From the NCBI GenBank assembly GCA_051877515.1, contig JBJEIY010000002.1, positions 114,183 through 178,182 on the forward strand: a stretch of DNA of 64,000 nt, written 5' to 3'. The DNA is from XBB1006 sp051877515. Lineage in GTDB: Bacteria; Bacillota; Clostridia; Lachnospirales; Lachnospiraceae. Position 1 is the stretch's first letter. Every line of letters begins with the position of its first letter. Position numbers and translations under genes: made by a program. This document shows positions 8,276 to 17,297 of this stretch, piece by piece. The notes below the pieces were generated by a model. The model saw only the letters and a program-made list of their open reading frames with translations. It searched no databases and was not told the DNA's origin.

Positions 8276-9734
8276 TTCCATGATTCGCTTTATTCTTGGT
8301 CATGTACTTACTATTGAAGCTTATTTGCTCTTATTGCCCTGCTTGATCGCTGCCCTGTATCGGGAACCGCAGGGCATATACTATTTGGGCGTTGCCATCC
8401 TTTGCTTTGTCCTGGGTGCATTACTGAGTTTTAGACGAGTAAAAAATACTGTATTTTACCTGAAAGAAGGCTGTATCTCCACATCCCTCAGCTGGATCCT
8501 GCTAAGTTTCATGGGCTGCCTGCCCTTTTTTCTTTCCGGAGAGATTCCTTCTTTTACAGACGCATTATTTGAGACCGTATCCGGCTTTACCACCACCGGT
8601 GCCAGCATCCTGTCGGACGTGGAGGCGCTTTCCCATTGTGCGCTTTTCTGGAGAAGCTTTACCCACTGGATCGGCGGTATGGGTGTGCTGGTCTTTCTTC
8701 TGGCAGTGATCCCGCTAAGCGGCGGTTCTCACATTAATCTGATGCGTGCGGAAAGCCCCGGTCCCTCTGTGGGAAAACTGGCTCCCAGAGTGCATCAGAC
8801 TGCCCGGATCCTGTATCTGATCTATATTGTATTGACTATTCTGGAGTTTCTGCTTTTGATCGCCGGAAAAATGCCTGTGTTCGATGCCATTACCACCAGC
8901 TTTGGAACGGCCGGCACCGGTGGCTTCGGAATCAAAAACGACAGTATTGCAGGCTACAGCCCCTATCTGCAGTGGGTTGTGACTGTTTTTATGATCCTGT
9001 TTGGTGTGAATTTCAATGCGTTCTACCTGCTGATCTTTGGTTATCTTAGGAAGTCCTTTGCACTGGAGGAGGTGCGCTCCTATCTTCTTACCATTGTAGC
9101 AGCCGTAGCCATTATCCTGCCAAACACCCTGAACCTGTGTAACGGATTTGGCAGTGCCCTGCGGCATACCACCTTCCAGGTGGCCTCCATCATCACGACC
9201 ACCGGTTTTTCCACCATGGACTTTAACCTCTGGTCTGAAACCAGTCGTACTGTCCTGGTACTTTTAATGTTCGTGGGTGCCTGTGCCGGCAGTACCGGAG
9301 GCGGAATCAAGGTTTCCCGGTTCTTAATCTTAATTAAAACTGTAAAACGGGAACTGATCTCCTATATTCATCCTCGCAGTATACGCAAGTTAAAAATGGA
9401 CGGAAAGCCCATTGAACACGAAGTAACACGGTCTGTCAACGTTTATTTCATTACTTTTGTACTGGTATTCGTGGTTTCCCTGTTACTGGTCTCCCTGGAA
9501 GATAATGACCTGACCACCAATTTTACCGCTGTGGCCGCCACCATCAATAACATCGGTCCCGGACTGGAGCTGGTTGGTCCATCCCAAAACTTTGGATTCT
9601 TCACGGATTTTTCCAAGTATGTCCTGATGCTGGACATGCTGGCGGGACGGTTGGAGCTGTTCCCATTGCTCATTCTGTTTTATCCCCCTATGTGGAAGGA
9701 AATGTTTGAGCGTCAACAACATATCCATCGGTAA
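8268..9734 (+). CDS. trkH: TrkH family potassium uptake channel
   Basis: Membrane pore of the Trk potassium uptake system, 488 residues. Repeated pore-loop motifs are visible: TVSGFTTTGASI near 105, TTSFGTAGTGGFG near 215, TTTGFSTMDFN near 315 and FTAVAATINNIGPG near 425. These correspond to the four M1-P-M2 repeats. The start ATG 8268 follows CTGGAGGTATCCC and lies inside the last codons of trkA, indicating translational coupling. A shared bidirectional terminator separates it from the convergent LysR gene. Confidence 0.94.
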   Translation: MNSSMIRFILGHVLTIEAYLLLLPCLIAALYREPQGIYYLGVAILCFVLGALLSFRRVKNTVFYLKEGCISTSLSWILLSFMGCLPFFLSGEIPSFTDALFETVSGFTTTGASILSDVEALSHCALFWRSFTHWIGGMGVLVFLLAVIPLSGGSHINLMRAESPGPSVGKLAPRVHQTARILYLIYIVLTILEFLLLIAGKMPVFDAITTSFGTAGTGGFGIKNDSIAGYSPYLQWVVTVFMILFGVNFNAFYLLIFGYLRKSFALEEVRSYLLTIVAAVAIILPNTLNLCNGFGSALRHTTFQVASIITTTGFSTMDFNLWSETSRTVLVLLMFVGACAGSTGGGIKVSRFLILIKTVKRELISYIHPRSIRKLKMDGKPIEHEVTRSVNVYFITFVLVFVVSLLLVSLEDNDLTTNFTAVAATINNIGPGLELVGPSQNFGFFTDFSKYVLMLDMLAGRLELFPLLILFYPPMWKEMFERQQHIHR

Positions 9735-9763
9735 AATGAAACATCAACCATATCCTGACAGGC

Positions 9764-9801
9764 ACAGGCTGCGTCTGCAAGCCGTTTCACTTGTCTTGCA
9801 T
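9764..9801 (+). repeat. Dispersed terminator-adjacent element, copy 1
   Basis: Copy of a motif of about 40 bp: ACARGMTGYGTCTGCAAG, then a CACTTGTC block, then an A-rich end that runs straight into the terminator hairpin. It is shared with 19888, 26058, 39211 and 42851. The core CTGCAAGC is close to the palindrome CTGCAAGCAG. Confidence 0.55.
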
Positions 9802-9830
9802 AAAAAAAAGGAGCCTACGCTCCTTTTTTT
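9802..9830. terminator. Bidirectional terminator between trkH and the LysR gene
   Basis: GGAGC (9810-9814), loop CTAC, GCTCC (9819-9823), flanked by eight A on one side and seven T on the other. It can therefore end both convergent transcripts. Confidence 0.88.
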
Positions 9831-10737
9831 AATTCTTTCCCATCTCTGTGTTCTTGATCAGTTCGATAAACGCCTTCATCTGCAGATTGACCCACTTATC
9901 TTTACGGTACAATAACTGCCTCCACACCCTTAAGGGTGCCTCTTCCGATTCCAGTTCATGGACATGCAGCCGTTTCAGGGTTCCCTTCTCCAGCTCTTCT
10001 TTCACGGTAAACTCCGGCAAAAATGACACAACATTGTGGTTCCTTAAATACCGGATAATGAATTCCGTGCTTCCGATGGTCAGAAACGGGGAGATCTGCT
10101 GATCCCTCTTTGCCAGCAGATACTCCAGCTCCTTACGGTAGCTGGCTCCTTTTTCCGTCAGTATGATATCATATTTCAAAATATCGTTCAGAACAAGATT
10201 CTCTTTCTTACACAGCGGATGTTGTGGATTCGTTACCGCCACCACATTTTCCGGCACCTCCATATCCTTGATACAATTGGTATCAAAAATCTGGGTTTCC
10301 AGAAGATATACCATATCCAGCTGGTTCTTATTCATACGGTCCAACAAATTCTGGGGCGAATCCAACTCCATCTCAATATGTACACCCGGACAGATACTGT
10401 GATAACGCCGGATCAACTCCGGCATCAGCACCGCACCAATGGATTCAATGGTACCGATCCGCAGGGTTCCTTTGATATTTGGTGAATTACACACCTCTGC
10501 CTTCGCTTCTTCAATCTCCTGAATGATCCGGTTGGCACTGATCTGAAAGGTCCGTCCACTCTCTGTTAACTGTGTCTGCTTGCCGATACGGTCAAAAAGC
10601 ACCGTTCCCAGCTCCTCTTCCAGATGCTTGATCTGAATGGTCACTGCTGCCTGCGAATATCCAAGAGTCTGTGCAGCCTTCACGAAACTGCCGGACTGGG
10701 CGGCCTGCAGAAAAGTTTTAATTTCTCGAATCTCCAT
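9829..10737 (-). CDS. LysR family transcriptional regulator
   Basis: About 302 residues, typical LysR length. The N-terminal winged helix-turn-helix (MEIREIKTFLQAAQSGSFVK, then AAQTLGYSQAAVT) is followed by the effector-binding type-2 periplasmic fold (about 90-290). I place the start at ATG 10737 because AGAGGG lies 9 nt upstream and LysR proteins normally begin just before this helix; the longer frame to 10767 has no ribosome site. The effector and targets are unknown. The neighbours (trkAH convergent, an unknown protein divergent) do not point to a pathway; the divergent 137-residue gene at 10907 is the most likely target by position. Confidence 0.9.
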   Translation of the reverse strand: MEIREIKTFLQAAQSGSFVKAAQTLGYSQAAVTIQIKHLEEELGTVLFDRIGKQTQLTESGRTFQISANRIIQEIEEAKAEVCNSPNIKGTLRIGTIESIGAVLMPELIRRYHSICPGVHIEMELDSPQNLLDRMNKNQLDMVYLLETQIFDTNCIKDMEVPENVVAVTNPQHPLCKKENLVLNDILKYDIILTEKGASYRKELEYLLAKRDQQISPFLTIGSTEFIIRYLRNHNVVSFLPEFTVKEELEKGTLKRLHVHELESEEAPLRVWRQLLYRKDKWVNLQMKAFIELIKNTEMGKN

Positions 10738-10906
10738 GTACTTGTCCCTCTTTTGTATCCAGAACATCTATTACACAACATTGTTCTTTGCTTTTTTCTG
10801 CTCTTATGTTACATTATATATGAAAAAGAATCAATGATTTTTTTATTTTCCATTAAAAATTTTTTAAGTATAAAAGATCCTTACCAGGATCACGGAGCAC
10901 TGACTT

Positions 10907-11320
10907 ATGGACGAAAAAGAACTGACCCGCTACATGAATGCCTGGGTAATGTTAAAAGCCTCCTCCTGTGCAGGCTTGCATTTCTTTACCCGCAAAAAAG
11001 CACGAAAGGACGCCCTGACTTACCTTTCCGTTTTTCAACCCCACGATCAAAATGAAAACCATCTCCAAAATCTTCAGGATTTTGCCAGGGAACTGATCAC
11101 TGCCAGTCTGCAAAGCCGTTCTTACGGAAGTACACTGTTTGGAATGGTTCCCATGCGGGAGAAAGATGTAGCACAAAAACTGGCTGCAGAAATCCGGTCC
11201 GTAACCCTTGAATACCCTGCCAAACTGCATTTGGAAGAGGACTTTGCCTTTCTGTATCAGGTAATGAAAGATGTTTTCTTTGAATTGGTCCCAGATGCCA
11301 AACAGGTTTGGCCCGATTAA
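10907..11320 (+). CDS. Hypothetical protein, 137 residues
   Basis: I do not recognise this family with certainty. It is a soluble, mostly helical protein with no signal peptide or membrane segment. Conserved-looking stretches are LKASSCAGLHFFTRKKARKD near the N-terminus and an acidic C-terminal helix. The reading frame is clean, with ACGGAG before ATG 10907, and it is divergent from the LysR gene with 169 bp between the starts. It converges on the sugar-binding lipoprotein gene, whose stop lies 8 bp away. A function cannot be assigned. Confidence 0.65.
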   Translation: MDEKELTRYMNAWVMLKASSCAGLHFFTRKKARKDALTYLSVFQPHDQNENHLQNLQDFARELITASLQSRSYGSTLFGMVPMREKDVAQKLAAEIRSVTLEYPAKLHLEEDFAFLYQVMKDVFFELVPDAKQVWPD

Positions 11321-11328
11321 CCGGTTTC

Positions 11329-12354
11329 TTATTTATACTTGGAAATATCCTCTTTGGTGACTTTCGCATAAGGAAGGCGCATGTACTTCCCGTCTTCCAG
11401 TTTCAGATACGTAAGATCGGAATGGATTGCTAAGCTATAGGCCAGATTCACCATGCCTTTTGCCTGACCTTCCTTATCATTGTAGACGGTTCCTAACATT
11501 TCTCCCTGCTCTACCGCTTCCAGTCCTTCATCCGTACCATCCACCCCAACAATCACCGGCCAGCTGTCCCGGGGAATCTGTGCAGCCTTCAGGGCATCAA
11601 TGGTGCCCAGCGCCATGTCATCGTTATTGGCCACGATGAGCTCCACACGGTCTCCGTACTCTTTGATCATCTGTCCCATCTTTGTCTGGGCCTGTGCACG
11701 GTTCCAGTTGGCAATTGCAGATGCCAGCTTCTCTACTTCGTATCCGGCAGTGGTAATGGCCTGTATGGAGAATTCCGTCCGGACAATGGAATCCTGATGT
11801 CCTGCTTCCCCTTCCATGATCACATACTGAATGACTCCATCCTGATTCTTATCTGCTTCCGGATTGCTGTTAAAATACTCCACAGCAAGCTGTCCTTCCA
11901 TGGTTCCGGATTCATTCGCCGGTGCTCCCACATAGTACAGCTTATCCCAGCGTTCCAGATCTTCTTCCACCAGCTCCCTGTTAAAAAATACAATGGGAAC
12001 ATCCATCCGTTTTGCCATATCAATAATAACGGTGGGTTCCGTACGATCCACAAGGTTCACACAAATGACATCACAGCCATTGTTCAGCAGGGTCTCCACC
12101 TGCCTGTTCTGTGTGGTTTGATCACCGGATGCATCATAGATTTCCACATTGATCACTACGCCGGTTTCACTTTCTCTTTCCTGTGTATAGGAAATAAAGC
12201 TTTCCATCAGCTGGGCAATAAAAGTATCATACCGGTCATAGAGTGTGACTCCGATCTTGATGCTCTTTTTGCTTTCTTCTTGCCGGCCGTCACATCCGCA
12301 TAGACCTATGACCAGCAGAATACATAAAAGTAATAATAGTCGTTTCTTTCTCAT
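11329..12354 (-). CDS. Galactose/glucose-binding lipoprotein (second MglB-like protein)
   Basis: A periplasmic-binding-type sugar receptor of about 341 residues. The signal peptide ends in lipobox IGLCGC (Cys21). The type-1 binding fold begins IKIGVTLYDRYDTFIAQLM. A calcium-loop motif DKNQDGVIQ, as in galactose-binding protein MglB, and the ligand-contact strand IVANNDDMALG are visible. Two ATGs overlap (12357, 12354); the second has the better spacing to AGAGGG. It is the last gene of a run with an anchored sugar-binding protein, a YesM-type kinase and a YesN regulator, so it may feed the MglAC importer or the sensor. The sugar is inferred from the neighbouring mgl and gal genes. Confidence 0.85.
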   Translation of the reverse strand: MRKKRLLLLLCILLVIGLCGCDGRQEESKKSIKIGVTLYDRYDTFIAQLMESFISYTQERESETGVVINVEIYDASGDQTTQNRQVETLLNNGCDVICVNLVDRTEPTVIIDMAKRMDVPIVFFNRELVEEDLERWDKLYYVGAPANESGTMEGQLAVEYFNSNPEADKNQDGVIQYVIMEGEAGHQDSIVRTEFSIQAITTAGYEVEKLASAIANWNRAQAQTKMGQMIKEYGDRVELIVANNDDMALGTIDALKAAQIPRDSWPVIVGVDGTDEGLEAVEQGEMLGTVYNDKEGQAKGMVNLAYSLAIHSDLTYLKLEDGKYMRLPYAKVTKEDISKYK

Positions 12355-12365
12355 CATATCCCTCT

Positions 12366-13379
12366 CTATTGTGCAATGGGAAACAGCATTTTCTGGTTTT
12401 CTTTGTCATACAAGGTCTCTTTCCCCACCAGCGAAAAACGGATCGTTTCCATTTGTGCTCTCTTTGGTCTTGCGGACAGGCGTTCTGCCATTGCCCGCAC
12501 ACTCTGGTATCCCAGATTAAATTCATCCGGCACCACCAGGACAAGGATCTGTCCCCTGTCCAGATAGTAGATCAGCTTTTCCGAAAAACCGATGCCGTAA
12601 AGAGATGCCTTCCCACTTTTTGCATTGGGCTGCTCTAGATAATCCACAACCCACTCGGAAAGTTCATTCTCCAGCGTTACCAGGATATCCACCTGCTTTC
12701 TGGTATTGATCTGCCGGAATAATTCTTCCGGATCCTGTTTTGCCGGATCGCACTCCAGTACCCAGGAAACGGTGATCCCCTTTTCTTCGGCCACCTGCCG
12801 GAAACCCTTTTTTTCCATCTGGGAGGTGACCTCATCCTTTCGGCTGATCAGGCCAACCCTTACTCCGGGCTCCTTCCGGTCCGCACCGGCGCTGTCTTCT
12901 CCCAGATAGTCCGAACAGATCCTATGGGCTAAAGCTCTTCCCATATTATAGTAATCCGGACCCACTGCATTTTCGCTGGGTCCTTCCTGGGAAGATCCGG
13001 ACAAAAGACAATCCATCAGGATCAGATTTTTCTTACTGTTAAGCTCCTCCATCTGGTCCTTATCCCGCACCGGAAAAAGTTTGGTGATAATGCCCTGTGC
13101 ACCACTCTCTTCCTCTCTCCGGATCAGTTCCAGCTGCTCCTCTACACTTTCCATGGAATTGGTGTACAAATAGTTCAGGATAATATGATTCTCCTTTGCC
13201 GCCTGTTCCATACCATTTCTGGCCAACGTCCAGGATTCATTATAACTGTCATTCAGGATCACCGATACATGATAATAGGTATCCTCTTCCTGAAGCTTCA
13301 GCATCCCCAGCACACTCCATACCAGCACTGCAGTGAGTATCAGGACGATCCCCACATTCACAATACGCTTATTTTTCAT
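12366..13379 (-). CDS. Membrane-anchored periplasmic sugar-binding domain protein (sensor component)
   Basis: About 337 residues. One uncleaved N-terminal helix (about 6-26, GIVLILTAVLVWSVLGML) has no lipobox cysteine, so it should be a membrane-tethered type-1 periplasmic binding domain (37-330) with segments such as VSVILNDSYNESWTLARNGM and GVRVGLISRKDEVTSQMEKK. The MglB calcium loop is absent. The start is ATG 13379, with AAGGAGGAAACCC before it; it overlaps the 3' end of the kinase gene by 11 bp, so the two are coupled. By analogy with the xylose system XylFII-LytS-YesN of clostridia it probably binds sugar and signals through the kinase (inference). Confidence 0.82.
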   Translation of the reverse strand: MKNKRIVNVGIVLILTAVLVWSVLGMLKLQEEDTYYHVSVILNDSYNESWTLARNGMEQAAKENHIILNYLYTNSMESVEEQLELIRREEESGAQGIITKLFPVRDKDQMEELNSKKNLILMDCLLSGSSQEGPSENAVGPDYYNMGRALAHRICSDYLGEDSAGADRKEPGVRVGLISRKDEVTSQMEKKGFRQVAEEKGITVSWVLECDPAKQDPEELFRQINTRKQVDILVTLENELSEWVVDYLEQPNAKSGKASLYGIGFSEKLIYYLDRGQILVLVVPDEFNLGYQSVRAMAERLSARPKRAQMETIRFSLVGKETLYDKENQKMLFPIAQ

Positions 13380-15270
13380 GGGTTTCCTCCTTTTCCTGTA
13401 TCTGCTTACCATTCTCCAGCAATTCCACGTTTTCTGCAGAATAGGGTATTGCCGGAAGCCGGATCTGTACAGTGGTTCCTTCATCCGGTGCACTGATAAT
13501 GTGAAGTCCGTATGCTTCACCAAAGCGCAACCGGATACGGTTATGCACATTTACCAGCCCCACTCCGGATCCTTTGGCACGGGCCTGCCCTTTTTCCGTC
13601 AACAGGCCTTCTACAACTTCCAAGGGCATTCCTAAGCCATTGTCTTCCACTTCCAGATAGATGTTTTCTTCTGTTTTGTATCCCCGGACAACGATCTGCC
13701 CGTCCCCATCCATGGATTGGACTCCGTAATAGATGGCATTTTCCAGGATGGGCTGCACCACCAGCTTTACCGTACAATAAGTAAGGATTTCCTCGTCAAT
13801 CTCATATTGGATGGTAAACTTATTTTTATAACGGATCTGCTGGATATTCATATAGTTTTTCACATGGGTGATCTCATCCCCAATGGGAATGATCGTCCTG
13901 CCCTTGCTGAGACTGATCCGGAACAGGCTTGCCAGCTGGGTTATCATAAATACCGCAGCATCATATTTTTCGCCTTCGATCATCCACACAATGGAATCTA
14001 AGGTATTGTATAAAAAATGGGGATTGATCTGTGACTGCAGAGCATCCAGTTCGCTTTTGCGCTTTTCTTCCTGATCCTCCACAATCTGTTCCATCAGGGC
14101 CTTCAACTGCTTAACCGCAGATTGTAAGGACTGTCCTAAATGGGCTACTTCCGTGGACCCGCCGATGTAAATATCTGCATCCATGTTTCCGCTTTCCCAT
14201 TCTTTTACAGATTCATTTAACTGCATAAGCGGTTCTGCGATCCTGGAAGAAATGATCTGATTCAAGATCACGATCATCAGGATCAGAAGGCAGGCCAACG
14301 CCACTACGAAATAGCGCGCCTCAGAAATATCCAGCCTGAAATTCCTCATGGGATAAACATAGACGATCTTCCAACCGGTATAGCTCACCGTCTTTACGGT
14401 GATCAGCCGGGTCTCTCCCTGAAACTCTTCCTTGAAACTGCCGTCTGCCTTGTCCACCACGTTCAGATTGTTTTCTTCGTATAAATTACTGTAGATCAGC
14501 TGCTGCTTCGGGTGATAGATCAGTTCTCCGTCTCCGTCCATAAGATAAATGTATCCCTGGGATTCTTTTTCATTGGCACTGGTAAACAGCTGCTGGATAC
14601 TTCCGTAATTCATATCTACGGACAGCACACCCAAAGAGGTGGTTCCGTTATTGGTCAATTCCACTGCACGGCTTAAAGATACCACCCAGTCATAGCGGTA
14701 ACTGTTATCCTCAAAGATATGTGAAACATGCGGTGCCGAGAAGTGGATATTCTCGATCTGGTTTACCGCTTTCTCAAACCAGCTTTCCCTGGTAACATCC
14801 ACATCTTCTTTTTTCACTCCCACCGGTGCTGCTGCCACCAGATTTCCGCCTCTTGTATAGCAGGCCACACTGATCAGGTTTCCCTTATGCACTTCATAGA
14901 TCAGACTCATTTCCGGATCCAGCGCTTCCTCCGCCAGATCCTTGTCCTTGATAACACTGTAATACATGGCATCGGAAATACTTCTCATGTTCTTTAAATA
15001 AACTTCGATATTCGTCGCCGTCTGATCCAGAACCTGACTGGCGTTCTGCTGGGTCTTTTCTTCCATTCGTTCAGAAAACCAGTGGAATAAAACCACGCAG
15101 AGGACCAGCATACAGGAAATGGTGATGATGGTAAAAGAAACCGCAATGATCCTCTGGATCGGCTGTGTCTGAAAAGACTCCACCAGCTTCCGGGGCGAGG
15201 AAGGCAGCTTCCTCTTGCGTGTTTTCTCTTCTGAAATTGTCTTTGAAGGTACTTCTCTTTCTTTACTCAT
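13369..15270 (-). CDS. YesM/LytS-type sensor histidine kinase
   Basis: A 633-residue membrane kinase. Transmembrane helices at about 38-63 and 313-338 flank an extracytoplasmic Cache-like domain. A HAMP segment (SSRIAEPLMQLNESVKEWES) follows, then the His_kinase motif QINPHFLYNTLDSIVWM with the phospho-accepting His, and an ATPase domain with EDNGLGM and GSGVGLVNVHNRI. It phosphorylates the adjacent YesN regulator. The gene overlaps the regulator gene by 4 bp (ATGA) and the anchored binding protein by 11 bp, so the three form one translational unit. The signal is probably galactose or a related sugar, by context. Confidence 0.93.
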   Translation of the reverse strand: MSKEREVPSKTISEEKTRKRKLPSSPRKLVESFQTQPIQRIIAVSFTIITISCMLVLCVVLFHWFSERMEEKTQQNASQVLDQTATNIEVYLKNMRSISDAMYYSVIKDKDLAEEALDPEMSLIYEVHKGNLISVACYTRGGNLVAAAPVGVKKEDVDVTRESWFEKAVNQIENIHFSAPHVSHIFEDNSYRYDWVVSLSRAVELTNNGTTSLGVLSVDMNYGSIQQLFTSANEKESQGYIYLMDGDGELIYHPKQQLIYSNLYEENNLNVVDKADGSFKEEFQGETRLITVKTVSYTGWKIVYVYPMRNFRLDISEARYFVVALACLLILMIVILNQIISSRIAEPLMQLNESVKEWESGNMDADIYIGGSTEVAHLGQSLQSAVKQLKALMEQIVEDQEEKRKSELDALQSQINPHFLYNTLDSIVWMIEGEKYDAAVFMITQLASLFRISLSKGRTIIPIGDEITHVKNYMNIQQIRYKNKFTIQYEIDEEILTYCTVKLVVQPILENAIYYGVQSMDGDGQIVVRGYKTEENIYLEVEDNGLGMPLEVVEGLLTEKGQARAKGSGVGLVNVHNRIRLRFGEAYGLHIISAPDEGTTVQIRLPAIPYSAENVELLENGKQIQEKEETHEK

Positions 15271-16880
15271 GAATTCTCCTGCACGAAAGCCCTGTATTTG
15301 GATGGGGATACCCCGTATTTGCGCTTGAACACATAACTAAAATAATTGGGATCACTGTAACCCACCTGACTGGCGATCATGTAGGTCTTCTCATCTTTAT
15401 CCAAAAGGCTCTTTGCCGCAATCTCCATACGATAATCCGTCAGATAATTTACAAAGGTTTTCCCTGTTTCCTTTTTAAACACCGTGGAAAAATGTGCTGT
15501 GGAAACTCCCAGATGACTGCAGATAAGATCCAGCGTCAGATCCGGGTTTGCATATTTTTCTTTAATATAATCAATGGCTTTATCCACGAAAGACTTTGAA
15601 TAGTTACTCTTTTTCTCCTGAATCTGTTTCTGCAACACAAGGCATCGCTTCATCAGCCAGTTTTTCAGTTCCCCGGAGGAATCCAGCTGGAGGATCTCAT
15701 CGTAGGCATCCACTCCCTGGGGCAGGATCCCCACTGTGTCCAGCCGGTTGCTGGTGGTAAACCGGAGCAGCTCCGTTACCAGTTCCATCAGCACGATCCG
15801 ATATTGCTGCATGGACATGCCACTCTCGGATAACCGGTTTACAAAAGCATCGATGTCTTCCTCTACCGCATCCTCCTTACGGAATTTCATGCTTCGCATG
15901 ATCGCTTCAATATAACTGCTTTCCCAGTTTAATTCCGTAGCCTGCTGGGGATCTACATCCACAATATTGATGGCTCTCATGGAACCGTAGAAAAAACGAT
16001 AGGATGCTGCATTTTTGGCTCCCTCATAGGAAAATGGAAGCTGATCTAACTGGCTGCATTCATATCCGATACCCGCAGTAACTTTGACACCACAGCTTCG
16101 CCAGGCCATTTTACACAAACGGTCCAGTGCATTGGTATATCCCGCGATCTCATCCTTTTGTTCAAAAAAGGCAATGACCACCAGATCTCTTAAGTAATTT
16201 AAGAACATACACCGGAATTTTCCGGACAGTTTTTCTTCTGCAAACTGACGCACTGCTACCATGGCCATCATGGGATCCAGCACAGTCTCTTCCTCACTCT
16301 GGACCGTGCTGACATGCAGTACAGACACCACATAATAATTGGCCGATACCTGGATCTGATAGGTCTGCCGGTATCGCTCGATCTGTCGCGCCGGAATACT
16401 TCCTGACAACAGGGAGATCCAGAAATTCTCCTGCAACAGCGGCAGACTCTTTTCATAATAACTGAGAAGCTGCTGCAGGTTCTTTCTCTCATCCTGCTCC
16501 CTGTCCAGCTCCGTTTTGATCCGTGAAAACACGTCCGTCAGTTCCGTAATATTCACGGGCTTTAGAATATATTTTTCCGCTTCTACCTCAATGGCTTCTT
16601 TCGCATACTCAAATTCGTCAAAACCGGAGAAAATAATGATCTTCACACCGGGATTGAGTTCTTTCATCTGCTTGGCCATGGTCAAACCGTCCATATAGGG
16701 CATCTTGATATCCGTTAAAACCACATCCACCGTCTGGTTCTCTGCAATCTCCAATGCTTCAATACCATTCTGGGCATAGCCGATCACCTCGAATCCCAGT
16801 TCTTCCCAGTTCATTTTCTTCCGGATCACAGCGATCACATCTTCTTCATCGTCTACCAGCAAAACCGAATAATTCTTCAT
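15267..16880 (-). CDS. YesN-type response regulator with AraC DNA-binding domain
   Basis: A 537-residue regulator. The receiver domain (about 1-125) shows the acidic pocket LLVDDEEDV and the phospho-acceptor Asp in DVVLTDIKMPYMDGL. A long central region of about 300 residues, usual for this class, precedes a C-terminal AraC-type double helix-turn-helix (about 430-535: LDLICSHLGVSTAHFSTVFK, then QVGYSDPNYFSYVFK). It is the partner of the overlapping kinase gene. The likely target is the mglB promoter at about 21,090, which has a good -10 but a poor -35, as expected for an activated promoter (inference). Confidence 0.93.
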   Translation of the reverse strand: MKNYSVLLVDDEEDVIAVIRKKMNWEELGFEVIGYAQNGIEALEIAENQTVDVVLTDIKMPYMDGLTMAKQMKELNPGVKIIIFSGFDEFEYAKEAIEVEAEKYILKPVNITELTDVFSRIKTELDREQDERKNLQQLLSYYEKSLPLLQENFWISLLSGSIPARQIERYRQTYQIQVSANYYVVSVLHVSTVQSEEETVLDPMMAMVAVRQFAEEKLSGKFRCMFLNYLRDLVVIAFFEQKDEIAGYTNALDRLCKMAWRSCGVKVTAGIGYECSQLDQLPFSYEGAKNAASYRFFYGSMRAINIVDVDPQQATELNWESSYIEAIMRSMKFRKEDAVEEDIDAFVNRLSESGMSMQQYRIVLMELVTELLRFTTSNRLDTVGILPQGVDAYDEILQLDSSGELKNWLMKRCLVLQKQIQEKKSNYSKSFVDKAIDYIKEKYANPDLTLDLICSHLGVSTAHFSTVFKKETGKTFVNYLTDYRMEIAAKSLLDKDEKTYMIASQVGYSDPNYFSYVFKRKYGVSPSKYRAFVQENS

Positions 16881-16886
16881 ATTGCC

Positions 16887-17210
16887 TTACCGTTTTCCTT
16901 CCTGTAATGATCCATACTTTCTATTCATACGAACCCACAATACGCCCAAGAGCAGGGTACAGAAAATAATCTCTGCCACTGCGGCATAGGTATTGACAAA
17001 CAACAGTCCGCCCATAACAAGATTCGCTACCGCAAAATAGATCAGCAGGATCCCTGCTGCTTTGGCATATGCTTTCTCATCCTTGAGTGCACCTGCATTC
17101 CTTCCCCTGATCATTGAAGTATCTCCGGTGATCATGGTCCGTATTCCATAAAACAGGCAGATCACTGCCATTAACACCGGAATGCCGGCGACTTCCAATA
17201 TTTGCTCCAT
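16887..17210 (-). CDS. Small membrane protein of 107 residues
   Basis: Three hydrophobic segments (about 8-25, 50-70 and 75-93) with a charged loop between the first two (TGDTSMIRGRNAGALKDEKA) and a basic C-terminus (RMNRKYGSLQEGKR). This is similar in size and layout to the DUF3784-type membrane proteins, but I am not certain of that family. It has a good ribosome site (AAGGGATTTGG region before ATG 17210). It lies 6 bp upstream of the response-regulator gene and downstream of the mglC terminator, so it is likely the first gene of the sensory operon. The function is unknown. Confidence 0.7.
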   Translation of the reverse strand: MEQILEVAGIPVLMAVICLFYGIRTMITGDTSMIRGRNAGALKDEKAYAKAAGILLIYFAVANLVMGGLLFVNTYAAVAEIIFCTLLLGVLWVRMNRKYGSLQEGKR

Positions 17211-17234
17211 TCCAAATCCCTTCCTGTATATGAA

Positions 17235-17266
17235 AATAGCGACCGAAGAAAAATCCGGTCGCTATT
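17235..17266 (-). terminator. Intrinsic terminator after mglC
   Basis: 11-bp perfect stem AATAGCGACCG / CGGTCGCTATT with a 10-nt loop, then T-rich on the minus strand. It separates the mgl importer operon from the sensory operon. Confidence 0.85.
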
Positions 17267-17297
17267 ATTATAATATATTTTCCTTATGAATAAAACA

